A DNA stretch of 64,000 nt from contig CP114481.1 of the NCBI GenBank assembly GCA_027186245.1, forward strand, positions 36,053,501 to 36,117,500, given 5' to 3'. The position numbers were made by a program, and so were the translations under genes. Below are positions 25,760-39,315 of this stretch, piece by piece; within the stretch, counting starts at the first letter, position 1, and every line of letters begins with the position of its first letter. The notes beneath the pieces are model-generated. The model saw nothing but the letters and a program-made list of their open reading frames with translations, did not search any database and had not been told where the DNA came from. Origin of the DNA: Coriaria nepalensis (lineage: Eukaryota > Streptophyta > Magnoliopsida > Cucurbitales > Coriariaceae).

Positions 25760-26679
25760 AATTTTTGCACTACAAACACAAGTTTTGTGCATAACTTGCA
25801 AATGATCAATGCAAGGAAAGTGTGCATTCGTTTAACTTAAAATCATTTCAATGAGTCATTTCAAGTCAATGACTTATTTCAAAGCAAGTTGAACGAATTC
25901 TATTTTTTCACTACAAACACAAGTTTTGTGCATAACTTGCAAATGATCAATGCAAGGAAAGTGTGCATTCGTTTAACCTTAAAATCATTTCAATGAGTCA
26001 TTTCAAGTCAATAACTTATTTCAAAGCAAGTCGAACGAATTCAATTTTTGCACTACAAACACAAGTTTTGTGCATAACTTCCAAATGATCATTGCAAGGA
26101 AAGTGTGCATTCGTTTAACCTTAAAATCATTTCAATGAGTCATTTCAAGTCAATAACTTATTTCAAAGCAAGTCGAACGAATTCTATTTTTTCACTACAA
26201 ACAGAAGTTTTTTGCATAACTTGCAAATGATCAATGCAAGGAAAGTGTGCATTCGTTTAACTTAAAATCATTTCAATGAGTCATTTCAAATCAATAATTT
26301 ATTTCAAAGCAAGTCGAACGGATTTAATTTTTGCACAACAAACACATGTTTTATGCATAACTTGGAAAATGATCAATGCAAGGAAAGTGTGCATTCGTTT
26401 AACCTTAAAATCATTTCAACGAGTCATTTCAAGTCAATAACTTATTTCAAAGCAAGTCGAACAAATTCAATTTTTGCACTACAAACACAAGTTTTGTGCA
26501 TAACTTGCAAATGATCAATGCAAGGAAAGTGTGCGCTCGTTTAACCTTCAAATAATTTCAATGAGTCATTTCAAGTCAATAACTTATTTCAAAGCAAGTC
26601 GAACGAATTCAATTTTTGCACTACAGCCACAAGTTTTGTGCATAACTTCCAAATGATCATTGCAAGGAAAGTGTGCATT
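25760..26679 (+). repeat. 0.9-kb copy of 23,347-24,266
   Basis: It aligns to 23,347-24,266 at offset 2413 (17 monomers minus 1 base), including the CATGTTTTAT monomer (23,932/26,345). It has several private changes: CGGATTTAATT, TTTCAACGAGTC and GTGCGCTCG. It begins exactly where the 5.1-kb block stops matching, so 25,759/25,760 is a visible junction of an out-of-register exchange. Confidence 0.78.
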
Positions 26680-27847
26680 CGTTTAACCTTCAAATCATTT
26701 CAATGAGTCATTTCAAGTCAATAACTTATTTCAAAGCAAGTCGAACGAATTCTATTTTTGCAGTACAAACACAAGTTTTGTGCATAACTTGCAAGTGATC
26801 AATGCAAGGAAAGTGTGCATTCGTTTAACCTTAAAATCATTTCAATGAGTCATTTCAAGTCAATAACTTATTTCAAAGCAAGTCGAACGAATTCTATTTT
26901 CGCACTACAGCCACAAGTTTTGTGCATAACTTCCAAATGATCATTGCAAGGAAAGTGTGCATTCGTTTAACCTTAAAATCATTTCAATGAGTCATTTCAA
27001 GTCAATAACTTATTTCAAAGCAAGTCGAACGAATTCAATTTTTGCACTACAAACACAAGTTTTGTGCATAACTTGCAAGTGATCAATGCAAGGAAAGTGT
27101 GCACTCGTTTACCCTTCAAATAATTTCAATGAGTCATTTCAAGTCAATAAGTTATTTCAAAGCAAGTTGAACGAATTGTATTTTTGCACTACAAATTCAA
27201 GTTTTGTGCATAACTTGCAAATGATCATTGCAAGGAAAGTGTGCACTCGTTTAACCTTCAAATCATTTCAATGAGTCATTTCAAGTTAATAACTTATTTC
27301 AAAGCAAGTCGAACGAATTCAATTTTTGCACTACAAACACAAGTTTTGTGCATAACTTCCAAATGATCATTGCAAGGAAAGTGTGCATTCGTTTAACCTT
27401 AAAATCATTTCAATGCGTCATTTCAAGTCAATAAGTTATTTCAAAGCAAGTCGAACGAATTCTATTTTTGCAGTACAAACACAAGTTTTGTGCATAACTT
27501 GCAAGTGATCAATGCAAGGAAAGTGTGCATTCGTTTAACCTTAAAATCATTTCAATGAGTCATTTCAAGTCAATAACTTATTTCAAAGCAAGTCGAACGA
27601 ATTAAATTTTTGCACTACAAACACAAGTTTTGTGCATAACTTGCAAATGATCATTGCAAGGAAAGTGTGCATTCGGTTAACCTTAAAATCATTTCAATGA
27701 GTCATTTCAAGTCAATAACTTATTTCAAAGCAAGTCGAACGAATTCTATTTTTTCACTACAAACACAAGTTTTTTGCATAACTTGCAAATGATCAATGCA
27801 AGGAAAGTGTGCATTCGTTTAACCTTTAAATCATTTCAATGAGTCAA

Positions 27848-29877
27848 TTCAAGTCAATAACTTATTTCAAAGCAAGTCGAACGAATTCACTTTTTGCACT
27901 ACAAACACAAGTTTTGTGCATAACTTCCAAATGATCGTTGCAAGGAAAGTGTGCATTCGTTTAACCTTAAAATCATTTCAATGAGTCATTTCAAGTCAAT
28001 AACTTATTTCAAAGCAAGTCGAACGGATTAAATTTTTGCACTACAAACACAAGTTTTGTGCATAACTTGCAAATGATCAATGCAAGGAAAGTGTGCATTC
28101 GTTTAACTTAAAATCATTTCAATGAGTCATTTCAAGTCAATGACTTATTTCAAAGCAAGTTGAACGAATTCTATTTTTTCACTACAAACACAAGTTTTGT
28201 GCATAACTTGCAAATGATCAATGCAAGGAAAGTGTGCATTCGTTTAACCTTAAAATCATTTCAATGAGTCATTTCAAGTCAATAACTTATTTCAAAGCAA
28301 GTCGAACGAATTCAATTTTTGCACTACAGCCACAAGTTTTGTGCATAACTTCCAAATGATCATTGCAAGGAAAGTGTGCATTCGTTTAACCTTAAAATGA
28401 TTTCAATGAGTCATTTCAAGTCAATAACTTATTTCAAAGCAAGTCGAACGAATTCAATTTTTGCACTACAAACACAAGTTTTGTGCATAACTTGCAAATG
28501 ATCAATGCAAGGAAAGTGTGCATTCGTTTAACCTTAAAATCATTTCAATGAGTCATTTCAAATCAATAATTTATTTCAAAGCAAGTCGAACGGATTCAAT
28601 TTTTGCACAACAAACACATGTTTTATGCATAACTTGGAAAATGATCAATGCAAGGAAAGTGTGCATTCGTTTAACCTTAAAATCATTTCAATGAGTCATT
28701 TCAAGTCAATAACTTATTTCAAAGCAAGTCGAACATATTCAATTTTTGCACTACAAACACAAGTTTTGTGCATAACTTGCAAATGATCAATGCAAGGAAA
28801 GTGTGCACTCGTTTAACCTTCAAATAATTTCAATGAGTCATTTCAAGTCAATAACTTATTTCAAAGCAAGTCGAACGAATTCACTTTTTGCACTACAAAC
28901 ACAAGTTTTGTGCATAACTTCCAAATGATCGTTGCAAGGAAAGTGTGCATTCGTTTAACCTTAAAATCATTTCAATGAGTCATTTCAAGTCAATAACTTA
29001 TTTCAAAGCAAGTCGAACGGATTAAATTTTTGCACTACAAACACAAGTTTTGTGCATAACTTGCAAATGATCAATGCAAGGAAAGTGTGCATTCGTTTAA
29101 CTTAAAATCATTTCAATGAGTCATTTCAAGTCAATGACTTATTTCAAAGCAAGTTGAACGAATTCTATTTTTTCACTACAAACACAAGTTTTGTGCATAA
29201 CTTGCAAATGATCAATGCAAGGAAAGTGTGCATTCGTTTAACCTTAAAATCATTTCAATGAGTCATTTCAAGTCAATAACTTATTTCAAAGCAAGTCGAA
29301 CGAATTCAATTTTTGCACTACAGCCACAAGTTTTGTGCATAACTTCCAAATGATCATTGCAAGGAAAGTGTGCATTCGTTTAACCTTAAAATGATTTCAA
29401 TGAGTCATTTCAAGTCAATAACTTATTTCAAAGCAAGTCGAACGAATTCAATTTTTGCACTACAAACACAAGTTTTGTGCATAACTTGCAAATGATCAAT
29501 GCAAGGAAAGTGTGCATTCGTTTAACCTTAAAATCATTTCAATGAGTCATTTCAAATCAATAATTTATTTCAAAGCAAGTCGAACGGATTCAATTTTTGC
29601 ACAACAAACACATGTTTTATGCATAACTTGGAAAATGATCAATGCAAGGAAAGTGTGCATTCGTTTAACCTTAAAATCATTTCAATGAGTCATTTCAAGT
29701 CAATAACTTATTTCAAAGCAAGTCGAACATATTCAATTTTTGCACTACAAACACAAGTTTTGTGCATAACTTGCAAATGATCAATGCAAGGAAAGTGTGC
29801 ACTCGTTTAACCTTCAAATAATTTCAATGAGTCATTTCAAGTCAATAACTTATTTCAAAGCAAGTCGAACGAATTCA
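27848..29877 (+). repeat. Seven-monomer (994-bp) near-perfect tandem duplication
   Basis: 27848-28883 matches 28842-29877, with the overlap marking the crossover zone. Rare shared variants are GAATTCACTTTTTGC (27,888/28,882), GAACGGATTAAATT (28,021/29,015), AAAATGATTTC and GAACATATTC (28,731/29,725). I found no difference between the copies on reading through them, which makes this the freshest-looking event in the window. Confidence 0.9.
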
Positions 29878-32800
29878 ATTTTTGCACTACAGCCACAAGT
29901 TTTGTGCATAACTTCCAAATGATCATTGCAAGGAAAGTGTGCATTCGTTTAACCTTAAAATCATTTCAATGAGTCATTTCAAGTCAATAACTTATTTCAA
30001 AGCAAGTCGAACGAATTCAATTTTTGCACTACAAACACAAGTTTTGTGCATAACTTGCAAGTGATCAATGCAAGGAAAGTGTGCATTCGTTTAACCTTAA
30101 AATGATTTCAATGAGTCATTTCAAGTCAATAACTTATTTCAAAGCAAGTCGAACGAATTCAATTTTTGCACTACAAACACAAGTTTTGTGCATAACTTGC
30201 AAATGATCAATGCAAGGAAAGTGTGCATTCGTTTAACCTTAAAATCATTTCAATGAGTCATTTCAAGTCAATAACTTATTTCAAAGCAAGTCGAACAAAT
30301 TCAATTTTTGCACTACAAACACAAGTTTTGTGCATAACTTGCAAATGATCAATGCAAGGAAAGTGTGCACTCGTTTAACCTTCAAATAATTTCAATGAGT
30401 CATTTCAAGTCAATAACTTATTTCAAAGCAAGTCGAACGAATTCAATTTTTGCACTACAGCCACAAGTTTTGTGCATAACTTCCAAATGATCATTGCAAG
30501 GAAAGTGTGCATTCGTTTAACCTTAAAATCATTTCAATGAGTCATTTCAAGTCAATAACTTATTTCAAAGCAAGTCGAACGAATTCAATTTTTGCACTAC
30601 AAACACAAGTTTTGTGCATAACTTGCAAGTGATCAATGCAAGGAAAGTGTGCATTCGTTTAACCTTAAAATCATTTCAATGAGTCATTTCAAGTCAATAA
30701 CTTATTTCAAAGCAAGTCGAACGAATTCAATTTTTGCACTACAAACACAAGTTTTGTGCATAACTTGCAAATGATCAATGCAAGGAAAGTGTGCATTCGT
30801 TTGACCTTAAAATCATTTCAATGAGTCATTTCAAGTCAATAACTTATTTCAAAGCAAGTCGAACGAATTCAATTTTTGTACTACAAACACAAGTTTTGTG
30901 CATAACTTCCTAATGATCATTGCAAAGAAAGTGTGCATTCGTTTAACCTTAAAATCATTTCAATGAGTCATTTCAAGTCAATAACTTATTTCAAAGCAAG
31001 TCGAACGAATTCAATTTTTGCACTACAAACAGAAGTTTTTTGCATAACTTCCAAATGATCATTGCCAGGAAAGTGTGCATTCGTTTAAACTTAAAATCAT
31101 TTCAATGAGTCATTTCAAGTCAATAACTTATTTCAAAGCAAGTCGAACGAATTCTATTTTTTCACTACAAACAGAAGTTTTTTGCATAACTTGCAAATGA
31201 TCAATGCAAGGAAAGTGTGCATTCGTTTAACTTAAAATCATTTCAATGAGTCATTTCAAATCAATAATTTATTTCAAAGCAAGTCGAACGGATTCAATTT
31301 TTGCACAACAAACACATGTTTTATGCATAACTTGCAAGTGATCAATGCAAGGAAAGTGTGCATTCGTTTAACCTTAAAATGATTTCAATGAGTCATTTCA
31401 AGTCAATAACTTATTTCAAAGCAAGTCGAACGAATTCAATTTTTGCACTACAAACACAAGTTTTGTGCATAACTTGCAAATGATCAATGCAAGGAAAGTG
31501 TGCATTCGTTTAACCTTAAAATCATTTCAATGAGTCATTTCAAGTCAATAACTTATTTCAAAGCAAGTCGAACAAATTCAATTTTTGCACTACAAACACA
31601 AGTTTTGTGCATAACTTGCAAATGATCAATGCAAGGAAAGTGTGCACTCGTTTAACCTTCAAATAATTTCAATGAGTCATTTCAAGTCAATAACTTATTT
31701 CAAAGCAAGTCGAACGAATTCAATTTTTGCACTACAGCCACAAGTTTTGTGCATAACTTCCAAATGATCATTGCAAGGAAAGTGTGCATTCGTTTAACCT
31801 TAAAATCATTTCAATGAGTCATTTCAAGTCAATAACTTATTTCAAAGCAAGTCGAATGAATTCAATTTTTGCACTACAAACACAAGTTTTGTGCATAACT
31901 TGCAAGTGATCAATGCAAGGAAAGTGTGCATTCGTTTAACCTTAAAATCATTTCAATGAGTCATTTCAAGTCAATAACTTATTTCAAAGCAAGTCGAACG
32001 AATTCAATTTTTGCACTACAAACACAAGTTTTGTGCATAACTTGCAAATGATCAATGCAAGGAAAGTGTGCACTCGTTTAACCTTCAAATCATTTCAATG
32101 AGTCATTTCAAGTCAATAACTTATTTCAAAGCAAGTCGAACGAATTCAATTTTTGCACTACAGCCACAAGTTTTGTGCATAACTTCCAAATGATCATTGC
32201 AAGGAAAGTGTGCATTCGTTTAACCTTAAAATCATTTCAATGAGTCATTTCAAGTCAATAACTTATTTCAAAGCAAGTCGAACGAATCCAATTTTTGCAC
32301 TACAAACACAAGTTTTGTGCATAACTTGCAAGTGATCAATGCAAGGAAAGTGTGCATTCGTTTAACCTTAAAATCATTTCAATGAGTCATTTCAAGTCAA
32401 TAACTTATTTCAAAGCAAGTCGAACGAATTCAATTTTTGCACTACAAACACAAGTTTTGTGCATAACTTGCAAATGATCAATGCAAGGAAAGTGTGCATT
32501 CATTTAACCTTAAAATCATTTCAATGAGTCATTTCAAGTCAATAACTTATTTCAAAGCAAGTCGAACGAATTCAATTTTTGCAGTACAAACACAAGTTTT
32601 GTGCATAACTTGCAAATCATCATTGCAAGGAAAGTGTGCATTCGTTTAACCTTAAAATCATTTCAATGAGTCATTTCAAGTCAATAAGTTATTTCAAAGC
32701 AAGTTGAACGAATTGTATTTTTGCACTACAAACACAAGTTTTGTGCATAACTTGCAAATGATCATTGCAAGGAAAGTGTGCACTCGTTTAACCTTCAAAT

Positions 32801-35800
32801 CATTTCAATGAGTCATTTCAAGTTAATAACTTATTTCAAAGCAAGTCGAACGAATTCAATTTTTGCACTACAGACACAAGTTTTGTGCATAACTTCCAAA
32901 TGATCATTGCAAGGAAAGTGTGCATTCGTTTAACCTTAAAATCATTTCAATGCTTCATTTCAAGTCAATAAGTTATTTCAAAGCAAGTCGAACGAATTCT
33001 ATTTTTGCAGTACAAACACAAGTTTTGTGCATAACTTGCAAGTGATCAATGCAAGGAAAGTGTGCATTCGTTTAACCTTAAAATCATTTCAATGAGTCAT
33101 TTCAAGTCAATAACTTATTTCAAAGCAAGTCGAACGAATTAAATTTTTGCACTACAAACACAAGTTTTGTGCATAACTTGCAAATGATCATTGCAAGGAA
33201 AGTGTGCATTCGTTTAACCTTAAAATCATTTCAATGAGTCATTTCAAGTCAATAACTTATTTCAAAGCAAGTCGAACGAATTCTATTTTTTCACTACAAA
33301 CACAAGTTTTTTGCATAACTTGCAAATGATCAATGCAAGGAAAGTGTGCATTCGTTTAACCTTTAAATCATTTCAATGAGTCAATTCAAGTCAATAACTT
33401 ATTTCAAAGCAAGTCGAACGAATTCAATTTTTGCACTACAAACACAAGTTTTGTGCATAACTTCCAAATGATCGTTGCAAGGAAAGTGTGCATTCGTTTA
33501 ACCTTAAAATCATTTCAATGAGTCATTTCAAGTCAATAACTTATTTCAAAGCAAGTCGAACGAATTAAATTTTTGCACTACAAACACAAGTTTTGTGCAT
33601 AACTTGCAAGTGATCAATGCAAGGAAAGTGTGCATTCGTTTAACCTTAAAATCATTTGAATGAGTCATTTCAAGTCAGTAACTTATTTCAAAGCAAGTCG
33701 AACAAATTCAATTTTTGCACTACAAACACAAGTTTTGTGCATAACTTGCAAATGATCAATGCAAGGAAAGTGTGCATTCGTTTAACTTAAAATCATTTCA
33801 ATGAGTCATTTCAAGTCAATAACTTATTTCAAAGCAAGTCGAACGAATTCTATTTTTTCACTACAAACAGAAGTTTTTTGCATAACTTGCAAATGATCAA
33901 TGCAAGGAAAGTGTGCATTCGTTTAACTTAAAATCATTTCAATGAGTCATTTCAAATCAATAATTTATTTCAAAGCAAGTCGAACGGATTCAATTTTTGC
34001 ACAACAAACACATGTTTTATGCATAACTTGGAAAATGATCAATGCAAGGAAAGTGTGCATTCGTTTAACCTTAAAATCATTTCAATGAGTCATTTCAAGT
34101 CAATAACTTATTTCAAAGCAAGTCGAACAAATTCAATTTTTGCACTACAAACACAAGTTTTGTGCATAACTTGCAAATGATCAATGCAAGGAAAGTGTGC
34201 ACTCGTTTAACCTTCAAATAATTTCAATGAGTCATTTCAAGTCAATAACTTATTTCAAAGCAAGTCGAACGAATTCAATTTTTGCACTACAGCCACAAGT
34301 TTTGTGCATAACTTCCAAATGATCATTGCAAGGAAAGTGTGCATTCGTTTAACCTTAAAATCATTTGAATGAGTCATTTCAAGTCAGTAACTTATTTCAA
34401 AGCAAGTCGAACGAATTCAATTTTTGCACTACAAACACAAGTTTTGTGCATAACTTGCAAGTGATCAATGCAAGGAAAGTGTGCTTTCGTTTAACCTTAA
34501 AATCATTTCAATGAGTCATTTCAAGTCAATAACTTATTTCAAAGCAAGTCGAACGAATTAAATTTTTGCACTATAAACACAAGTTTTGTGCATAACTTCC
34601 AAATGATCATTGCAAGGAAAGTGTGCATTCGTTTAACCTTAAAATCATTTCAATGCGTCATTTCAAGTCAATAAGTTATTTCAAAGCAAGGCGAACGAAT
34701 TCTATTTTTGCAGTACAAACACAAGTTTTGTGCATAACTTGCAAGTGATCAATGCAAGGAAAGTGTGCATTCGTTTAACCTTAAAATCATTTCAATGAGT
34801 CATTTCAAGTCAATAACTTATTTCAAAGCAAGTCGAACGAATTAAATTTTTGCACTACAAACACAAGTTTTGTGCATAACTTGCAAATGATCATTGCAAG
34901 GAAAGTGTGCATTCGTTTAACCTTAAAATCATTTCAATGAGTCATTTCAAGTCAATAACTTATTTCAAAGCAAGTCGAACGAATTCTATTTTTTCACTAC
35001 AAACACAAGTTTTTTGCATAACTTGCAAATGATCAATGCAAGGAAAGTGTGCATTCGTTTAACCTTTAAATCATTTCAATGAGTCAATTCAAGTCAATAA
35101 CTTATTTCAAAGCAAGTCGAACGAATTCAATTTTTGCACTACAAACACAAGTTTTGTGCATAACTTCCAAATGATCGTTGCAAGGAAAGTGTGCATTCGT
35201 TTAACCTTAAAATCATTTCAATGAGTCATTTCAAGTCAATAACTTATTTCAAAGCAAGTCGAACGAATTAAATTTTTGCACTACAAACACAAGTTTTGTG
35301 CATAACTTGCAAATGATCATTGCAAGGAAAGTGTGCATTCGTTTAACCTTAAAATCATTTCAATGAGTCATTTCAAGTCAATAACTTATTTCAAAGCAAG
35401 TCGAACGAATTCAATTTTTGCACTACAAACACAAGTTTTGTACATAACTTGCAAATGATCAATGCAAGGAAAGTGTGCATTCGTTTAACTTAAAATCATT
35501 TCAATGAGTCATTTCAAGTCAATGACTTATTTCAAAGCTAGTTGAACGAATTCTATTTTTTCACTACAAACACAAGTTTTGTGCATAACTTGCAAATGAT
35601 CAATGCAAGGAAAGTGTGCATTCGTTTAACCTTAAAATCATTTCAATGAGTCATTTCAAGTCAATAACTTATTTCAAAGTAAATCGAACGAATTCAATTT
35701 TTGCACTACAAACACAAGTTTTGTGCATAACTTCCAAATGATCATTGCAAGGAAAGTGTGCATTCGTTTAACCTTAAAATCATTTCAATGAGTCATTTCA

Positions 35801-37016
35801 AGTCAATAACTTATTTCAAAGCAAGTCGAACGAATTCTATTTTTTCACTACAAACAGAAGTTTTTTGCATAACTTGCAAATGATCAATGCAAGGAAAGTG
35901 TGCATTCGTTTAACTTAAAATCATTTCAATGAGTCATTTCAAATCAATAATTTATTTCAAAGCAAGTCGAACGGATTCAATTTTTGCACAACAAACACAT
36001 GTTTTATGCATAACTTGGAAAATGATCAATGCAAGGAAAGTGTGCATTCGTTTAACCTTAAAATCATTTCAATGAGTCATTTCAAGTCAATAACTTATTT
36101 CAAAGCAAGTCGAACAAATTCAATTTTTGCACTACAAACACAAGTTTTGTGCATAACTTGCAAATGATCAATGCAAGGAAAGTGTGCACTCGTTTAACCT
36201 TCAAATAATTTCAATGAGTCATTTCAAGTCAATAACTTATTTCAAAGCAAGTCGAACGAATTCAATTTTTGCACTACAGCCACAAGTTTTGTGCATAACT
36301 TCCAAATGATCATTGCAAGGAAAGTGTGCATTCGTTTAACCTTAAAATCATTTGAATGAGTCATTTCAAGTCAGTAACTTATTTCAAAGCAAGTCGAACA
36401 AATTCAATTTTTGCACTACAAACACAAGTTTTGTGCATAACTTGCAAATGATCAATGCAAGGAAAGTGTGCACTCGTTTAACCTTCAAATAATTTCAGTG
36501 AGTCATTTCAAGTCAATAACTTATTTCAACGCAAGTCGAACGAATTCAATTTTTGCACTACAGCGACAAGTTTTGTGCATAACTTCCAAATGATCATTGC
36601 AAGGAAAGTGTGCATTCGTTTAACCTTAAAATCATTTCAATGAGTCATTTCAAGTCAATAACTTATTTCAAAGCAAGTCGAACGAATTCAATTTTTGCAC
36701 TACAAACACAAGTTTTGTGCATAACTTGCAAGTGATCAATGCAAGGAAAGTGTGCATTCGTTTAACCTTAAAATCATTTCAATGAGTCATTTCAAGTCAA
36801 TAACTTATTTCAAAGCAAGTCGAACGAATTCAATTTTTGCACTACAAACAGAAGTTTTTTGCATTACTTCCAAATGATCATTGCAAGGAAAGTGTGCATT
36901 CGTTTAACCTTAAAATCATTTCAATGAGTCATTTCAAGTCAATAACTTATTTCAAAGCAAGTCGAACGAATTCTATTTTTTCACTCCAAACACAAGTTTT
37001 TTGCATAACTTGCAAA

Positions 37017-37158
37017 TGATCAATGCAAGGAAAGTGTGCATTCGTTTAACCTTTCAATCAGTTCAATTAGTCATTTCAAGTCAATAACTTATTTCAAAGC
37101 AAGTCGAACGAATTCTATTTTTTCACTCCAAACACAAGTTTTTTGCATAACTTGCAAA
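37017..37158 (+). repeat. TCACTCC / AATTAGTC monomer subtype (example)
   Basis: Linked features: CAATTAGTCATTTC (the TGAGTCA motif becomes TTAGTCA), TTTTTTCACTCCAAAC and CACAAGTTTTTTGC. It occurs in short runs within each tier of 37-52 kb, plus isolated TCACTCC copies near 52.9, 59.97, 61.1 and 61.5 kb. This individual copy also has CTTTCAATCAGTTC. Confidence 0.88.
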
Positions 37159-39315
37159 TGATCAATGCAAGGAAAGTGTGCATTCGTTTAACCTTTAAAT
37201 CATTTCAATTAGTCATTTCAAGTCAATAACTTATTTCAAAGCAAGTCGAACGAATTCTATTTTTTCACTCCAAACACAAGTTTTTTGCATAACTTGCAAA
37301 TGATCAATGCAAGGAAAGTGTGCATTCGTTTAACCTTTAAATCATTTCAATGAGTCAATTCAAGTCAATAACTTATTTCAAAGCAAGTCGAACGAATTCA
37401 ATTTTTGCACTACAAACACAAGTTTTGTGCATAACTTCCAAATGATCATTGCAAGGAAAGTGTGCATTCGTTTAACCTTAAAATCATTTCAATGAGTCAT
37501 TTCAAGTCAATAACTTATTTCAAAGCAAGTCGAACGAATTCAATTTTTGCACTACAAACACAAGTTTTGTGCATAACTTGCAAGTGATCAATGCAAGGAA
37601 AGTGTGCATTCGTTTAACCTTAAAATCATTTCAATGAGTCATTTCAAGTCAATAACTTATTTCAAAGCAAGTCGAACGAATTCAATTTTTGCACTACAAA
37701 CAGAAGTTTTTTGCATTACTTCCAAATGATCATTGCAAGGAAAGTGTGCATTCGTTTAAACTTAAAATCATTTCAATGAGTCATTTCAAGTCAATAACTT
37801 ATTTCAAAGCAAGTCGAACGAATTCTATTTTTTCACTCCAAACACAAGTTTTTTGCATAACTTGCAAATGATCAATGCAAGGAAAGTGTGCATTCGTTTA
37901 ACCTTTAAATCCTTTCAATTAGTCATTTCAAGTCAATAACTTATTTCAAAGCAAGTCGAACGAATTCTATTTTTTCACTCCAAACACAAGTTTTTTGCAT
38001 AACTTGCAAATGATCAATGCAAGGAAAGTGTGTATTCGTTTAACCTTTAAATCATTTCAATTAGTCATTTCAAGTCAATAACTTATTTCAAAGCAAGTCG
38101 AACGAATTCTATTTTTTCACTCCAAACACAAGTTTTTTGCATAACTTGCAAATGATCAATGCAAGGAAAGTGTGCATTCGTTTAACCTTTAAATCATTTC
38201 AATGAGTCAATTCAAGTCAATAACTTATTTCAAAGCAAGTCGAACGAATTCAATTTTTGCACTACAAACACAAGTTTTGTGCATAACTTGCAAATGATCA
38301 ATGCAAGGAAAGTGTGCATTCGTTTAACCTTAAAATCATTTCAATGAGTCATTTCAAGTCAATAACTTATTTCAAAGCCAGTCGAACAAATTCAATTTTT
38401 GCACTACAAACACAAGTTTTGTGCATAACTTGCAAATGATCAATGCAAGGAAAGTGTGCACTCGTTTAACCTTCAAATAATTTCAATGAGTCATTTCAAG
38501 TCAATAACTTATTTCAAAGCAAGTCGAACGAATTCAATTTTTGCACTACAGCCACAAGTTTTGTGCATAACTTCCAAATGATCATTGCAAGGAAGGTGTG
38601 CATTCGTTTAACCTTTAAATCATTTCAATTAGTCATTTCAAGTCAATAACTTATTTCAAAGCAAGTCGAACGAATTCTATTTTTTCACTACAAACAGAAG
38701 TTTTTTGCATAACTTGCAAATGTTCAATGCAAGGAAAGTGTGCATTCGTTTAACTTAAAATCATTTAAATGAGTCATTTCAAATCAATAATTTATTCAAA
38801 GCAAGTCGAACGGATTCAATTTTTTCACAACAAACACATGTTTTATGCATAACTTGGAAAATGATCAATGCAAGGAAAGTGTGCATTCGTTTAACCTTAA
38901 AATCATTTCAATGAGTCATTTCAAGTCAATAACTTATTTCAAAGCAAGTCGAACAAATTCAATTTTTGCACTACAAACACAAGTTTTGTGCATAACTTGC
39001 AAATGATCAATGCAAGGAAAGTGTGCACTCGTTTAACCTTCAAATAATTTCAATGAGTCATTTCAAGTCAATAACTTATTTCAAAGCAAGTCGAACGAAT
39101 TCAATTTTTGCACTACAGCCACAAGTTTTGTGCATAACTTCCAAATGATCATTGCAAGGAAAGTGTGCATTCGTTTAACCTTAAAATCATTTGAATGAGT
39201 CATTTCAAGTCAGTAACTTATTTCAAAGCAAGTCGAACGAATTCAATTTTTGCACTACAAACACAAGTTTTGTGCATAACTTGCAAGTGATCAATGCATG
39301 GAAAGTGTGCTTTGG

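Larger units (their letters stand above)
25760..36560 (+). repeat. Array block 3: mixed monomers, no dominant HOR
   Basis: Pure satellite. The ACAGCCAC subtype, first seen at 18,820, is common here, together with GAACAAATTC, CTTCAAATAATTTC and the CATGTTTTAT subtype. Successive CATG markers lie 16, 7, 12, 19 and 14 monomers apart. The GAAG/TTTTTTGC subtype is sparse until about 31 kb. A linked pair CATTTGAATGAG plus GTCAGTAAC appears at about 33,650 and persists to 59.4 kb. No gene or foreign insertion is seen. Confidence 0.82.
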
